The notes: generated from the letters alone by a model not told the origin. 14,516 nt of DNA from Candidatus Peribacteria bacterium (GCA_012515645.1 JAAYXY010000078.1:1-14516); one strand, 5' to 3'; positions 6,085-13,912 are shown, counted from the first letter of the stretch. Numbers and translations: made by a program.

Positions 6085-7440
6085 ATGATACCTTTTCTAC
6101 ACACACTGAGACCCGTCGCGAATCTGGCGAATAAGCTGGAAACGCTCGCGCGTGGAAAATTGTGGCTGCAGGCGATAATCGGTCTATTCCTGGGCGTGAT
6201 CGTCGGCCTGCTCCTGGGTCCCGATTTCTCTCTGATCTCACCAGAAGTGGGTGGCACGATCACCAACTGGCTTGCTCTGCCCGGAGAAATCTTTCTCCGA
6301 CTCATTAAAATGGTGCTCATCCCGCTGGTAGTAGCTTCGATCATCCGCGGCATCGGCGCATCCAGCATCCCACAATTGCGTGCGGTCGGCATACGACTCA
6401 TAGCGTACGTACTCCTGAGTACCGCAGCAGCCGCAAGTATCGGTATAGCGCTAGCACGCACCATTCGCCCAGGAACATACGTTTGGCAAGCAACAGGATC
6501 AGAAAGTGCAGATGTAGCTGCTACAGCTACACGCATCAGCCAACCGTTGCCGCAACTCATAGCGAATATCGTACCCGACAACCCACTACAGGCAGCACTG
6601 CATGGCGAGATGTTGGGTGTCGTAATATTCGCCGTATTCATCGGCATAGTCTTCGCCACGAAAGAGCAAAATAAAATCGGACACCTCCTCCAGCTCTTCG
6701 ACGGCATTCTGGACGTGTGTATGACCGTGGTGCAGTGGGCGATGTGGCTGGTGCCGCTCGCGGTGTTCGGTCTCACGGCACGGCTCGCCGCACAGGCCGG
6801 CATAGAAACACTCGTCGGTATGGGCGTGTACGTGGCGACCGTCATCGCCGGTTTGCTGATCCTGCTTCTACTCTACTACGCACTCGTACTGTTCGCAGGC
6901 ATGAACCCCCTCTTCTTTGCGCGCAAAATCGCCAAAACCCAGCTACTCGCCTTCTCCACCTCCATGTCTGCAGCAGTCATGCCGCTCTCGATCCGCACGG
7001 CGCAAGAAGATCTGGGCATAGATTCTGCAATATCGGAAGTGGTCATCCCGCTCGGCACGACGGTGAACATGGCCGGAACCGCACTCTACCAATCCATTGC
7101 CATCCTCTTTCTGGCGCAAATCGCAGGCATAGAACTCACAATCACACAAACAGGCATGCTCGTCCTCACATTGATTGCATCGTCTATTGGCACGCCATCC
7201 ACTCCGGGAGTCGGCGTCATCATTCTGGGAACTATCGCGGGGAGTTTCGGGATACCGACAACGGGGCTGGTACTACTCATCGGAGTGGACCGTATTCTGG
7301 ACATGTGCCGTACGGTACTCAACGTCACAGGAGATCTGACAGCCTGTGTATTGCTGGACCGCCCACACAAGAAACTCAACATACTACATACAATGCAAAA
7401 CGCTGCAGTAGGTACTCTGGCGGGGGCGCAGTCATCGTGA
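6085..7440 (+). CDS. DAACS-family (glutamate/aspartate/dicarboxylate : cation) symporter
   Basis: This is a polytopic inner-membrane secondary transporter of the Glt/DctA fold, 451 residues, with about eight membrane segments and two re-entrant hairpins. HP1 carries STSMSAAVMP (291-300). TM7 has NMAGT (328-332) where most members have NMDGT. HP2 has SIGTPSTPGVG (367-377). TM8 reads DRILDMCRT (402-410) then LNVTGD (412-417). The TM8 residues D402, D406, R409, N413 and D417 align with GltPh D390, D394, R397, N401 and D405. The Arg favours an acidic substrate such as aspartate, glutamate or a C4-dicarboxylate. The Asp in NMDGT helps bind a sodium ion in GltPh, and here it is Ala, so ion coupling may differ. 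I give no gene symbol because the substrate is not certain. It has its own TATAAT box and converges on mgtE with a 12-base gap. Confidence 0.92.
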   Translation: MIPFLHTLRPVANLANKLETLARGKLWLQAIIGLFLGVIVGLLLGPDFSLISPEVGGTITNWLALPGEIFLRLIKMVLIPLVVASIIRGIGASSIPQLRAVGIRLIAYVLLSTAAAASIGIALARTIRPGTYVWQATGSESADVAATATRISQPLPQLIANIVPDNPLQAALHGEMLGVVIFAVFIGIVFATKEQNKIGHLLQLFDGILDVCMTVVQWAMWLVPLAVFGLTARLAAQAGIETLVGMGVYVATVIAGLLILLLLYYALVLFAGMNPLFFARKIAKTQLLAFSTSMSAAVMPLSIRTAQEDLGIDSAISEVVIPLGTTVNMAGTALYQSIAILFLAQIAGIELTITQTGMLVLTLIASSIGTPSTPGVGVIILGTIAGSFGIPTTGLVLLIGVDRILDMCRTVLNVTGDLTACVLLDRPHKKLNILHTMQNAAVGTLAGAQSS

Positions 7441-7452
7441 TCACCAACACCG

Positions 7453-8808
7453 CTAGGTCAGCAGCGCCGTTGCGATGGAAAGGTAGATGAAAAGACTCGT
7501 AGCATCAACAATAGACGTGACCAGCGGTCCGCTGGCCACAGCAGGATCAAGACGCATGCGCGTGAGTAAGAAAGGCAAAATGCTCCCGATCAAATTGGAA
7601 ATGATAATAATGCACACCATGGAGAGCGCTATGATCAAACCAACGATAGGGCCACCCCGGAAAACACCGAGTACAGCGCTAAGCAGAGCGAGCGTCAAAC
7701 CCAACATCACACTGACGATAACCTCTTTGCTCAGAGTACGAAGCCAATTGGACGCCGTGACGTCACCCGTGGCGAGTGCGCGGATCATGAGCATCGCCGA
7801 CTGCGATCCGGTATTCCCGCCACTATCGATGAGCAACGGGATGAAGAACGCCAGCGTAATGGCCGAAGAGAGCGTAACTTCGTAGGCGGCGATCACCCCG
7901 GAAGATGCCAAATTCACCAGAACGAGAGCCGCGAGCCAACCCACCCGCCGAGAATACAGATTCCACAGATCAGCATGCGCATAACTCGTGGAAAGAGGAG
8001 CCATACCGGATGTGCGGTAAAAGTCCTCTGTCGTTTCCTCCTCCGCCACATCCATAATGTCATCGAACGTGACAATGCCGATGAGTACATTGTGCGAATC
8101 GACAACGGGCAGCGCGGCCAGCGCGTGTTCCTGCATGACATGCACAGCGGATTCCTGGTCATCGGATGCATTGAGCGACACAACGTTGCTCTGCATAATA
8201 TCTTCGATATTCTGGCGCGGTTTGGCTATGAGGAGCATGCGCAACGTGAGTACGCCAACAAGCTCCCACGTGGCACTGCGCACGTAGAGCACGTCGATCA
8301 TCTCACTTCGCGCCGCCTCCTTACGCACATGCCCCAGAGCGCGTTGTACCGTCCAGTTCTGCTGCAGCGCAAGATAATCCGGCGTCATTAAGCGACCGAC
8401 ACTCTGCGGAGGGTACCCCAGGAGCCAGCGCGTTTCGCGCAGGTCTGCGGGATTCAGGAGCGAAAGCAACCGGCGTGTCACTTCCGCAGGCAATTCGTCG
8501 AAGAGTTCCGTACGCTCATCCGGTCGGAGCGACGCGAGCAGTTTGCGTGCTTCTTCGTCCGTCAGGCTGGCGATGATCCGATTCTGGTCATCGCCCTGCA
8601 ACTGAGCGAAGACTTCGGAAGAGAGCGCTCTGGGCAACAAACGGAACAGGAGCATGCACTCCGCTCCACCTACGGAAAGAAGAAGGTGTGCTAGCGCGGG
8701 CGGATGCTGCTGCGACAGAAAGGTGCGCAAGGCGGGCCATTGATGTTCTTTGGCCATCAGACTGCGCACTTTGCGCACACTGATCGTCGAATGGTGATGC
8801 AGTGTCAT
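7453..8808 (-). CDS. mgtE: Magnesium transporter MgtE
   Basis: MgtE is a homodimeric, Mg2+-gated channel-like importer in the inner membrane. At 451 residues it is full length. The N-terminal superhelical domain spans about residues 20-135 (LRPDERTELFDELPAEV within it). A CBS pair follows at about 138-262 (MTPDYLALQQN; IMQSNVVSLNASDDQ; ALPVVDSHNVLIGIVTFDD). A plug helix and five membrane helices run from about 288 to the end. The signature GNTGSQSAML is at 331-340. DPAVASGP begins at D421, and D435 in IVDATSLFIYL aligns with the pore aspartate (D432) of Thermus MgtE. The start is the ATG at 8808; Met18 is a weaker alternative. The gene lies 93 bases downstream of rplU on the same strand. That gap is too short for a typical M-box riboswitch, and regulation probably rests on the protein's own Mg2+-sensing domains. 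Confidence 0.96.
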   Translation of the reverse strand: MTLHHHSTISVRKVRSLMAKEHQWPALRTFLSQQHPPALAHLLLSVGGAECMLLFRLLPRALSSEVFAQLQGDDQNRIIASLTDEEARKLLASLRPDERTELFDELPAEVTRRLLSLLNPADLRETRWLLGYPPQSVGRLMTPDYLALQQNWTVQRALGHVRKEAARSEMIDVLYVRSATWELVGVLTLRMLLIAKPRQNIEDIMQSNVVSLNASDDQESAVHVMQEHALAALPVVDSHNVLIGIVTFDDIMDVAEEETTEDFYRTSGMAPLSTSYAHADLWNLYSRRVGWLAALVLVNLASSGVIAAYEVTLSSAITLAFFIPLLIDSGGNTGSQSAMLMIRALATGDVTASNWLRTLSKEVIVSVMLGLTLALLSAVLGVFRGGPIVGLIIALSMVCIIIISNLIGSILPFLLTRMRLDPAVASGPLVTSIVDATSLFIYLSIATALLT

Positions 8809-8901
8809 GTGCCATGAGAAATACCCGAAAGAGTCTACAGACGAAAAACCGGCGCACCAAACATTTGCATATATACATCACGCACCAAAAGAACACACGT
8901 A

Positions 8902-9240
8902 TCATGCAACCACCTCTGCCTTCTTACCGACCGTGATTTTCGTAATCTCAATATCGGTGAAATCCTGCCGGTGTCCATGCACGCGGCGATAGCGTTTGCG
9001 GCGCCTCATTTTGAAAACACGGATCTTCTCTCCGCGACCGTGGGCAATGACTTTCGCTTCTACAGACGCTCCGGCGACAGTCGGCATACCAACAGTGACG
9101 TCGTCATCACTCCTGGCAACGAGCAGAACCGTATCGAACGTCACCGTCTTGCCTTCCTCCACGTCAAGCAAAGGAACAGAGAGTGCATCCCCTTCCGTCA
9201 CTTTCTCCTGGAAGCCGGCAATGTCGACAATGGCAAACAT
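8902..9240 (-). CDS. rplU: 50S ribosomal protein L21
   Basis: L21 is a small 23S rRNA-binding protein of the large subunit. The 112-residue frame has the family pattern throughout: VTEGDALSVPLLDVEEGKTV (14-33), VGMPTVAGASVEAKVIAHGRG, and the basic KMRRRKRYRRVHGHRQ stretch followed by FTDIEITKI. The first beta-hairpin reads IAGFQEKV where most L21 proteins have a GGKQ motif, so Gly-Lys becomes Gly-Phe there. rpmA (L27), the usual downstream partner, is absent; mgtE follows instead. The start is the ATG at 9240, nine bases after a TAGACT box, and no Shine-Dalgarno sequence is seen. Confidence 0.97.
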   Translation of the reverse strand: MFAIVDIAGFQEKVTEGDALSVPLLDVEEGKTVTFDTVLLVARSDDDVTVGMPTVAGASVEAKVIAHGRGEKIRVFKMRRRKRYRRVHGHRQDFTDIEITKITVGKKAEVVA

Positions 9241-9249
9241 GCTGCGCAG

Positions 9250-9277
9250 AGTCTACGGAATCCAAGCCCGGTAGCAA
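9250..9277 (-). promoter_or_regulatory. Candidate rplU promoter (TTGCTA - 16 bp - TAGACT)
   Basis: On the - strand, TTGCTA (9272-9277) matches the -35 consensus at 4 of 6 positions. TAGACT (9250-9255) matches the -10 consensus at 4 of 6, with 16 bases between them. The -10 box ends nine bases before the rplU ATG, so the leader would be only about three bases long. The match is moderate. Confidence 0.45.
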
Positions 9278-9369
9278 GTGAAAGGCACAAAAAATAGCAG
9301 CAAAACTCCAGAGACGCCGCGTGCGCAGGCCGTGTGCGCAGCGTACCATCCGTATGACCTATCATCCGC

Positions 9370-10578
9370 ATGTCGATCCCTGCATCTGCAAACACGTGCC
9401 AGTCTGTGCCCCAAAATATCACCAGACTCTACCTGCTGTCCGGCCTGCAGAGCATGGTAATCGGCATGCCTATCGCCGTACTGTTCTGGCAGGATAACGG
9501 CCTGTCGTTGCAACAGATCTTCATATTGCAAGCGGTGTTTTCCATCGTCCTCATCGCTCTGGAAATCCCAACAGGACACCTGGCGGACCGTTGGGGACGA
9601 AAGAATTCGCTCCTCCTGGGCAGTCTGTTCATCACTATGGGATACAGCATATACGCCGTGGGAGCATCGTTCAGAGCATTCTTGGCAGCAGAAATCGTCA
9701 TCGCCTGCGCATTCAGCCTGAATTCCGGTGCACTGGAAGCACTCATGTACGATTCGCTACTCGAACACGGAGCACAGCACACATCCCGCCGCGTCTTCGG
9801 CAAACAATTCATGATTATGCTCATGGCGGAAGCGGGAGCAGGTATTGCCGGAGGATTGCTGGCACTGACGAGTTTGCGCCTGGCGATGGCCGCCACAGTG
9901 CCGTGCATGGCTCTGAGCATCGGTGCGGCACTGAGTCTCAGGGAACCGCAACGCATGCACATGCCGTGCACAAAGCACCTGGCACACATACGGCATGCCG
10001 TATCGCATGCACTGCACCACGACGTGCGCCTGCGCAGCGTCATTGCACTCTACGGCGTACTGGGAACACTGACACTCTTCCTGGCATGGTTCACGCAACC
10101 CTACCAACAACTCGCCAACCTGCCTATTGCGTTCTTCGGCGTTACACACGCCATTGCTCTATTGGGAGCAGCATGCGCAGCTCGCACCATGATGTGGCTG
10201 GAGAAGAAAATGGATGACCGGCTGCTGCTCATCGTACTCACAGCGATCATCATCAGCACATTCATGGTGCTCTCCGCCATACACCCCGCCATCGGCATCT
10301 TTGTATTACTGGCGGGAAGAAGTGCGTTCGGCGCCCTAAAACCTCTGGTCAACGACATACTCAACAAACTAACGGCATCGAACATGCGGGCGACCGTGCT
10401 CTCGATTAATTCCTGCACATTCCGCATTGTCTTCGCATCCGCTGCACCGATAATCGGCACCATTGCAGACGTGACATCAATACAACGATCTCTGCTGATT
10501 CTGGGCACTGGAGGAGGCCTGCTCGCACTCATCGTTTTCATCCTGATGCGCAGAGTGTGGGACAAGCTGCCACAGTAG
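9370..10578 (+). CDS. Major facilitator superfamily transporter
   Basis: This is a 402-residue inner-membrane transporter with about 12 hydrophobic segments. MFS motif A is clear between TM2 and TM3: GHLADRWGRKNSLLLG, from residue 69. The opening (NITRLYLLSGLQSMVIGMPI, then FWQDNGLSLQQIFILQ and LEIPTG) is typical of drug/proton-antiporter-like MFS proteins, but the substrate cannot be read from the sequence. A basic, His-rich loop near residues 195-217 is the central cytoplasmic loop between the two six-helix halves. The start is the ATG at 9370. A TATCAT box (9360-9365) lies four bases upstream and TATGAC (9353-9358) slightly further, with no Shine-Dalgarno sequence. The gene is divergent from rplU across 129 bases and converges on the small gene at 10586 with a 7-base gap. 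Confidence 0.93.
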   Translation: MSIPASANTCQSVPQNITRLYLLSGLQSMVIGMPIAVLFWQDNGLSLQQIFILQAVFSIVLIALEIPTGHLADRWGRKNSLLLGSLFITMGYSIYAVGASFRAFLAAEIVIACAFSLNSGALEALMYDSLLEHGAQHTSRRVFGKQFMIMLMAEAGAGIAGGLLALTSLRLAMAATVPCMALSIGAALSLREPQRMHMPCTKHLAHIRHAVSHALHHDVRLRSVIALYGVLGTLTLFLAWFTQPYQQLANLPIAFFGVTHAIALLGAACAARTMMWLEKKMDDRLLLIVLTAIIISTFMVLSAIHPAIGIFVLLAGRSAFGALKPLVNDILNKLTASNMRATVLSINSCTFRIVFASAAPIIGTIADVTSIQRSLLILGTGGGLLALIVFILMRRVWDKLPQ

Positions 10579-10585
10579 TGCATAC

Positions 10586-10807
10586 CTACCTGCGACTACG
10601 AATCAGCGTCTGTCGCAATAATTCCGCTAGTGCGTATCGAACCTCTTCTGTAGCAGCAACAGCATTGATTCTTCGGACATACTCCGCATGAAGACCGTTG
10701 TCACCGACCTCCTCGGCATCGGCTATTTCATCGCGCAATACACACTCTGCGGGAGAGAGAACATCGGAATACAGGATACTTTGAATTTCAGTATTGGCAG
10801 TACTCAT
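10586..10807 (-). CDS. Unrecognised small protein, 73 aa
   Basis: I do not recognise this protein. It has 73 residues and no membrane segment. The N-terminal half is acidic (DEIADAEEVGDNG at about 26-38). The C-terminal half looks helical and becomes basic at the end (LAELLRQTLIRSRR). It could be a small binding protein or an antitoxin-like partner, but no toxin is adjacent and no DNA-binding motif is evident, so I assign no function. The ATG at 10807 follows a promoter with a perfect TTGACA -35 box, which argues for a real, expressed gene. It converges on the MFS gene (7-base gap) and is divergent from the P-type ATPase. Confidence 0.7.
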   Translation of the reverse strand: MSTANTEIQSILYSDVLSPAECVLRDEIADAEEVGDNGLHAEYVRRINAVAATEEVRYALAELLRQTLIRSRR

Positions 10808-10832
10808 AGAAACGAGGGGGGAAACACAATGT

Positions 10833-10863
10833 ATAATATCCTACTACAAAATATATATGTCAA
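10833..10863 (-). promoter_or_regulatory. Strong promoter for the 73-aa gene (TTGACA / TATTAT)
   Basis: On the - strand a perfect TTGACA (10858-10863) is followed by TATTAT (10833-10838) at a spacing of 19, or by GATATT at the ideal spacing of 17. The start codon at 10807 is about 18 bases beyond the expected first transcribed base. This has the best -35 box in the window. Confidence 0.65.
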
Positions 10864-10935
10864 ATTCCAGCCCCGTTCAGAAGCATCGCAACAGAGAAAA
10901 TGGCTTCCATACGCATGTTTTATGGACGAATTCTC

Positions 10936-10944
10936 TGGTATAAT
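10936..10944 (+). promoter_or_regulatory. Perfect extended -10 (TGGTATAAT) directly before the ATPase start
   Basis: TG at 10936-10937, one base, then TATAAT at 10939-10944 form a consensus extended -10 element, which can work without a good -35 box. Exactly six bases follow before the ATG at 10951, so transcription should begin at or beside the start codon and yield a leaderless mRNA. This fixes the gene start at 10951 and excludes the upstream in-frame ATG at 10900. Confidence 0.65.
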
Positions 10945-10950
10945 ACTCGG

Positions 10951-13674
10951 ATGTCTGCAGAGAACACCGTTCCGGCAACACCGTGGTACGCGCGGGAAAC
11001 AGATGATGTCTTGCGCATCCTGAAAGCAACACCTGGCGGTCTGACGAGCGAAGAAGCACAGAAACGCCTGGAGCACTACGGAGCAAACGAACTGCCAAAA
11101 CAACCAGCACCCACGATAGTAGCGTTGTTCTGGAGGCAATTCCGCAGCCCGCTCATCTTTATCCTCGTAGGCGCCGCCGTACTGTCGCTTGCCGCAGGAG
11201 AGCACATTGATGCGTTTTTCATCGCTGTCGTACTCATCCTCAATGCGGTCATCGGCTGCATACAGGAATGGCGCGCCGAACGGAACGCTCGCGCACTGCA
11301 GCAGCTACTCACAATACAGGCAATCGTCCTGCGCGACGGCGAAGTGCAGGAACTGCCTGCGGATACAGTCGTGCCCGGCGACATCATCATTCTGGAAGCG
11401 GGCAACCGCGTACCAGCCGACGTGCGACTCCTCTCATCATACAACGTAGGAATCGACGAATCACTGCTGACGGGAGAATCGACAGCAGTCGCAAAAAACG
11501 CAGAATTGATGATCGGCGAGGATACGCCGCTTGCCGAAAGAACAACGATGGCATTCGCAGGATCAGTCGTGATTCGGGGCCGAGCCAAAGGCATTATCGT
11601 AGAAACCGGCAGCGCAACCATCGTAGGACAACTGGCGCGCAGTATTGCAGAATCCGATGGCGGTATGCCGCCGCTGATGTACCGGCTCAAACGATTTAGC
11701 CAAATCGTGGGTATCGTCATCGTGGGAGTGGCAACATTCACGGGAATAGTGGGCATACTGTGGCGAGGATACGGTATAGAAGAAATGGTGCTGTCTTCGG
11801 TAGCACTCATGGTCGCAGCGATACCCGAAGGATTGCCCATTGCTCTCACAGTCGCACTGGCCATTGCCGCGTCCCGCATGGGCAAACGGGGAGTCATTGT
11901 CCGCAGACTCGCAGCCGTGGAAGGACTGGGAAGCTGCACGCTGATTGCAACAGACAAAACAGGAACACTCACGTGCAATGAACTCACGGTACGAGAGATT
12001 CTCACGGCAGACGGTGCATCGCTCCAAGCCACAGGTGAAGGATTTAAACCGGAGGGAAAAATCCTGTCGCAGGGCACGCCGATAGCACCAAATTCCCATC
12101 CACTGCTGCAGCGATTACTGCGCGCAGGCGTGCTCTGTAACGAGGGAGACCTGCACCAGCGTGAGACGGAATGGGTATGGCACGGCGACCCGACGGATAT
12201 CGCACTACTCTCGCTGGGGCTAAAAGGAGGGTGGAATCCGCAGGCGAGCTGGGAATTACACCCGCAGGTGCACGCCATTCCCTTCGAATCCGAACGACGG
12301 TACGCCGCGAGCTACCACACGATGAAAGACGAGGGCACATTCGGATTCGTGAAGGGGGCACCGGAACAAGTGCTGGCAATGTGCACGGGCAGTGACGACG
12401 AAAAGCAACATTGGAAAGCACAGAGCATTGCACTGGCGGAAAACGGCTACCGCATTATTGCTCTGGCAGAAAGAGTATACGCGCAGGCACCCGATCCAAA
12501 TGCACTGCCTCTCGAACCAGAGGAACTCACATTTCTGGGATTTGTAGGCATGATTGATCCCCTGCGCAGCGGAGTACAGGAAGCCATACGTAACTGCGCC
12601 AGTGCAGGCATACGCGTCTGCATGGTTACGGGCGACCACCCGGCAACCGCTCTAGCCATAGCGCGCGATCTGGGACTCGCAACGAATGTCAAAGAAGTAA
12701 TAACCGGAACGGATATAGAGCAAATGCCGGTAGAAGAACTGCAGCACCTGCTAAAAACGGTGCGAGTATTCGCGCGCGTAACACCTGCGCAAAAACTCGA
12801 CATCGTCAAAGCGGCGCAGGCAGCAGGAGAATTCGTGGCAGTAACAGGAGACGGCGTGAACGACGCACCTGCGCTGCGCTGCGCCAACATCGGCGTCGCC
12901 ATGGGGCAACGCGGAACGGACGTGGCACGCGAAGCGTCCGAACTCGTGCTCAGTGACGATAATTTCTCCAGCATTGTCGCCGGTGTAGAAGAGGGACGCA
13001 TTGCCTACGACAACGTTCGCAAAGTCATCTACCTCCTCATCTCCACCGGAGCCGCAGAACTCGCACTCCTGACCGTAAGCATCCTTGCAGGACTGCCTCT
13101 GCCGCTACTCCCGCTCCAGATGTTGTGGCTCAATTTGGTAACGGAAGGCATACAGGATGTTGCCCTTGCGTTTGAACCGGGCGAAGGAGATGCGCTAAAG
13201 AAGCCGCCTCGCAGACCGCGCGAACATATTTTTAACCAACTCATGATCGAACGCGTCATAGCCGCCGCACTAGTGATGAGCGCCATAGCACTCGGCACGT
13301 TCTCCTGGCTGCTCACACATGGATGGGGCGAAGCAGAAGCACGCAACGCCATACTGCTCCTCATGGTGCTCTTCGAACTCATCCACATCGGCAATGCGCG
13401 TTCGGAGAAAAAATCCGCTTTCCTGCTCTCGCCACTACGCAATCCCCTGCTGATGCTCGGTACGCTCATTGCGTTCCTCCTGCATCTCGGATCTCTGTAC
13501 ATACCATTCATGCAATCCATTCTGCAAACACAGCCCGTATCGCTGGAAGTGTGGGGATGGCTGTTGCTGCTAGCCTTCAGCGTGCTGGCTGTTATGGAAA
13601 TACATAAGCTCTTCTGGCGCATGCGGTACGGCACGAACCATAACGGCACCGTCCAAATAGGCACCGCCCCCTAA
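10951..13674 (+). CDS. P2-type cation-transporting ATPase (Ca2+-ATPase-like)
   Basis: This is a 907-residue inner-membrane P-type ATPase. It has an N-terminal cation-ATPase domain (10-80), the A-domain TGES (174-177), IPEGLP in TM4 (291-296), the phosphorylation site DKTGT with D335, the N-domain KGAPE (469-472 region), DPLR (536-539), MVTGDHP (558-564) and the hinge GDGVND (633-638). There is no N-terminal CxxC metal-binding domain and no CPC in TM4, so it is not a heavy-metal P1B pump. Aligned with SERCA, E309 is E293, E771 is E703, N796 is N728 and T799 is T731, while D800 becomes E732 (NLVTEG) and N768 becomes Gly. One Ca2+-type site is therefore largely kept. Ca2+ or Mn2+ efflux is likeliest, but the ion is not proven. 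An in-frame ATG at 10900 is rejected because the promoter lies inside it. Confidence 0.95.
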   Translation: MSAENTVPATPWYARETDDVLRILKATPGGLTSEEAQKRLEHYGANELPKQPAPTIVALFWRQFRSPLIFILVGAAVLSLAAGEHIDAFFIAVVLILNAVIGCIQEWRAERNARALQQLLTIQAIVLRDGEVQELPADTVVPGDIIILEAGNRVPADVRLLSSYNVGIDESLLTGESTAVAKNAELMIGEDTPLAERTTMAFAGSVVIRGRAKGIIVETGSATIVGQLARSIAESDGGMPPLMYRLKRFSQIVGIVIVGVATFTGIVGILWRGYGIEEMVLSSVALMVAAIPEGLPIALTVALAIAASRMGKRGVIVRRLAAVEGLGSCTLIATDKTGTLTCNELTVREILTADGASLQATGEGFKPEGKILSQGTPIAPNSHPLLQRLLRAGVLCNEGDLHQRETEWVWHGDPTDIALLSLGLKGGWNPQASWELHPQVHAIPFESERRYAASYHTMKDEGTFGFVKGAPEQVLAMCTGSDDEKQHWKAQSIALAENGYRIIALAERVYAQAPDPNALPLEPEELTFLGFVGMIDPLRSGVQEAIRNCASAGIRVCMVTGDHPATALAIARDLGLATNVKEVITGTDIEQMPVEELQHLLKTVRVFARVTPAQKLDIVKAAQAAGEFVAVTGDGVNDAPALRCANIGVAMGQRGTDVAREASELVLSDDNFSSIVAGVEEGRIAYDNVRKVIYLLISTGAAELALLTVSILAGLPLPLLPLQMLWLNLVTEGIQDVALAFEPGEGDALKKPPRRPREHIFNQLMIERVIAAALVMSAIALGTFSWLLTHGWGEAEARNAILLLMVLFELIHIGNARSEKKSAFLLSPLRNPLLMLGTLIAFLLHLGSLYIPFMQSILQTQPVSLEVWGWLLLLAFSVLAVMEIHKLFWRMRYGTNHNGTVQIGTAP

Positions 13675-13765
13675 AAACCATTTTAAAACTCACCTGCTAC
13701 TCGCTGCGTAATGCGTTGCGCTCCGGAGACAAGGAAGAACCACTCTGCGCAACTGCATCGACTGC

Positions 13766-13882
13766 CTACATGAACACGGTGCCGATATCCCAATCATCCA
13801 CGGCAAGCATGAGCGTCACTTTCGTTCCATGTTCTGCAATAGCAACGTGACTGACGGTAAACTCGCGACCTCCCAAACTCAT
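13766..13882 (-). CDS. Short ORF of 38 codons, possibly a gene fragment
   Basis: An ATG at 13882 opens a 38-residue frame: MSLGGREFTVSHVAIAEHG, then a beta-like KVTLMLAV and DDWDIGTVFM. The alternating hydrophobic pattern looks more like a folded protein fragment than random translation. An in-frame TGA lies seven to nine bases before the ATG, next to the IS remnant's hairpin. It could be the 3' end of a gene whose front was lost when the IS arrived, or a genuine mini-protein, or chance. No family is recognised. Confidence 0.35.
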   Translation of the reverse strand: MSLGGREFTVSHVAIAEHGTKVTLMLAVDDWDIGTVFM

Positions 13883-13892
13883 GTCAATTCAC

Positions 13893-13912
13893 CCTCGGAC
13901 TAAAGTCCGGGG
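13893..13912. repeat. Hairpin, probably the subterminal end structure of an IS200/IS605 element
   Basis: CGGAC (13896-13900) pairs with GTCCG (13905-13909) across a TAAA loop. The stem extends outward by three more pairs (one of them G-U) to 13893 and 13912. The stem overlaps the stop codon of the transposase remnant. IS200/IS605 elements carry such imperfect palindromes near their ends, where TnpA binds single-stranded DNA. There is no T-run, so an intrinsic terminator is less likely. Confidence 0.6.

Noticed and set aside
6072..6845. A 257-codon - strand frame across the DAACS gene
   Set aside because: It is antisense to conserved membrane helices and has no recognisable motif. It would also run over the TATAAT promoter region.
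8809..8901. A possible M-box magnesium riboswitch before mgtE
   Set aside because: The gap is only 93 bases, shorter than a typical M-box, and I see no conserved M-box core or terminator stem.
9322..9341. Repeated TGCGCAG heptamers (9243, 9322, 9335) between rplU and the MFS gene
   Set aside because: They are short, unevenly spaced and GC-rich. Three copies of such a motif can occur by chance, and no symmetry or operator layout is evident.
10900..10950. An upstream in-frame ATG that would extend the ATPase by 17 residues
   Set aside because: The extended -10 box TGGTATAAT (10936-10944) lies inside this extension, and the added residues do not look like a P-type ATPase N-terminus.
11076..12278. 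A 400-codon open frame on the - strand inside the P-type ATPase
   Set aside because: It is antisense to conserved ATPase domains, with a Ser/Pro/Thr-rich, low-information translation. It is a shadow frame.
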